Source: Clostridia bacterium (GTDB taxonomy: Bacteria > Bacillota > Clostridia > Christensenellales > Aristaeellaceae). Taken from it: a stretch of DNA of 22,296 nt. Location of the stretch: the NCBI GenBank assembly GCA_900759005.1, contig CAAEUQ010000177.1:1-22296 (forward strand). The letters run 5' to 3'. Each line of letters opens with the position of its first letter. The first letter of the stretch is position 1. Below the pieces are notes generated by a model. The model was given only the letters and a program-made list of their open reading frames with translations. It did not search any database and was not told where the DNA came from. Made by a program: the position numbers and the translations under genes. Positions 22,066-22,296 of the stretch are shown one piece after another.

Positions 22066-22080
22066 GCGGGCAGTGCCCGC
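22046..22080. repeat. Two adjacent palindromes with a shared CAGTG centre
   Basis: CAGGCGACA-G-TGTCGCCTG (22046-22064) and GCGGGCA-G-TGCCCGC (22066-22080) are perfect palindromes around one central base. Each is followed by TGA or GA and both share the CAGTG core. The first contains the stop codon of the acyl-CoA synthetase gene; the second begins the 59-bp repeat. Confidence 0.75.
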
Positions 22081-22124
22081 TGACGATTGCTGCCGCACTT
22101 GATCGCATCGATTTTGAATCGGGA
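22066..22124. repeat. 59-bp intergenic repeat, copy 1
   Basis: It begins with the GCGGGCAGTGCCCGC palindrome and ends GAATCGGGA. It matches copy 2 (22238-22296) except at about three positions. It contains no credible ORF. Confidence 0.9.
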
Positions 22125-22138
22125 AGCGATTCAAAATC
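22110..22138 (+). terminator. 12-bp inverted repeat at the end of repeat copy 1, terminator-like
   Basis: GATTTTGAATCG (22110-22121) and CGATTCAAAATC (22127-22138) pair perfectly across a five-base loop, followed by TTCTTCT. It could act as a terminator or be part of the mobile repeat. The second arm lies outside the part shared within this window. Confidence 0.5.
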
Positions 22139-22177
22139 TTCTTCTGCTGGCAATGCAGGCTTTGTTCCCATCTTCCC

Positions 22178-22218
22178 GCAAATCGCGCCGGACAACGGCG
22201 CGATTTGCTTACTTTTGG
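22178..22218 (+). terminator. Strong hairpin terminator
   Basis: GCAAATCGCGCC (22178-22189) and GGCGCGATTTGC (22197-22208) form a perfect 12-bp stem with a seven-base loop, followed by TTACTTTT. It probably ends the acyltransferase/acyl-CoA synthetase transcript. Confidence 0.75.
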
Positions 22219-22237
22219 GTTTGGCTTATAAATGGCG

Positions 22238-22296
22238 GCGGGCTGTGCCCGCTGACGATTGCTGCCGCGCTTGATCACATCGATTTTGAATCGGGA
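22238..22296. repeat. 59-bp intergenic repeat, copy 2 (runs to the window edge)
   Basis: It is the same element as 22066-22124, starting GCGGGCTGTGCCCGC and in the same orientation. The window ends within it, so its full length is unknown. Confidence 0.9.

Noticed and set aside
22046..22296. CRISPR array
   Set aside because: There are only two repeat copies, the unit is 59 bp with internal palindromes, the intervening DNA holds a terminator, and no cas genes are near.

Overview
The window (roughly 55-60% G+C by eye) looks like chromosomal DNA of a gut-type Clostridia member, possibly Christensenellales-like. The lineage is an inference from gene content (RelQ-type alarmone synthetase, YtvI/AI-2E-type permease, CotH protein with lamin-tail domains, stand-alone E2-like acyltransferase), strong Shine-Dalgarno sites and sigmaA-type promoters. 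No phage, integrase, IS element, CRISPR array, tRNA or complete rRNA gene was seen.

Layout. 1-168: a near-consensus promoter on the minus strand drives a transcript off the left edge; its leader resembles the region before a 16S rRNA gene. 275-5303 (+): secreted solute-binding-like protein, AI-2E-family membrane protein, RsmF-type rRNA m5C methyltransferase, RsuA-type pseudouridine synthase and a DUF2441-like protein, packed as one or two transcripts. 5358-7696 (-): an unrecognised 245-aa protein and the NAD(P)HX repair enzyme Nnr. 7820-8112: the 5' end of a VanX-like dipeptidase gene (+) and the 5' end of mnmA (-) meet tail to tail with both 3' parts missing, which is a deletion scar or a misassembly. 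8180-11601 (-): a polar amino acid ABC importer in two transcription units, permease-permease-ATPase and a separate binding protein. 11626-12890 (+): a divergent Gfo/Idh/MocA oxidoreductase. 12909-13055 (-): a probable signal peptidase I remnant. 13314-14687 (+): RelQ-like alarmone synthetase and a VTT-domain membrane protein. 14729-18435 (-): CotH/lamin-tail protein and acyl-ACP thioesterase. 18601-19295 (-): YfcE-type phosphoesterase overlapping a 50-aa membrane protein. 19484-22065 (+): E2-like acyltransferase and acyl-CoA synthetase. 22046-22296: palindromes and a 59-bp repeat present twice.

The most interesting system is the ABC importer. Each of its two units has a perfect TTGACA-N17-TATAAT promoter, a short leader ORF with three consecutive Cys codons (MMMRCCC... 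and MNRFACMCCC...), and a strong intrinsic terminator before the structural gene. In both leaders a segment just after the Cys codons (core CTCGT..TCC) can pair with the 5' arm of the terminator, giving an alternative antiterminator. This is the arrangement of ribosome-mediated attenuation. It predicts that the importer takes up cysteine or cystine and is induced when charged tRNA-Cys is scarce. Promoters, leader ORFs and complementary segments are read directly from the sequence; regulation and substrate are inferred.
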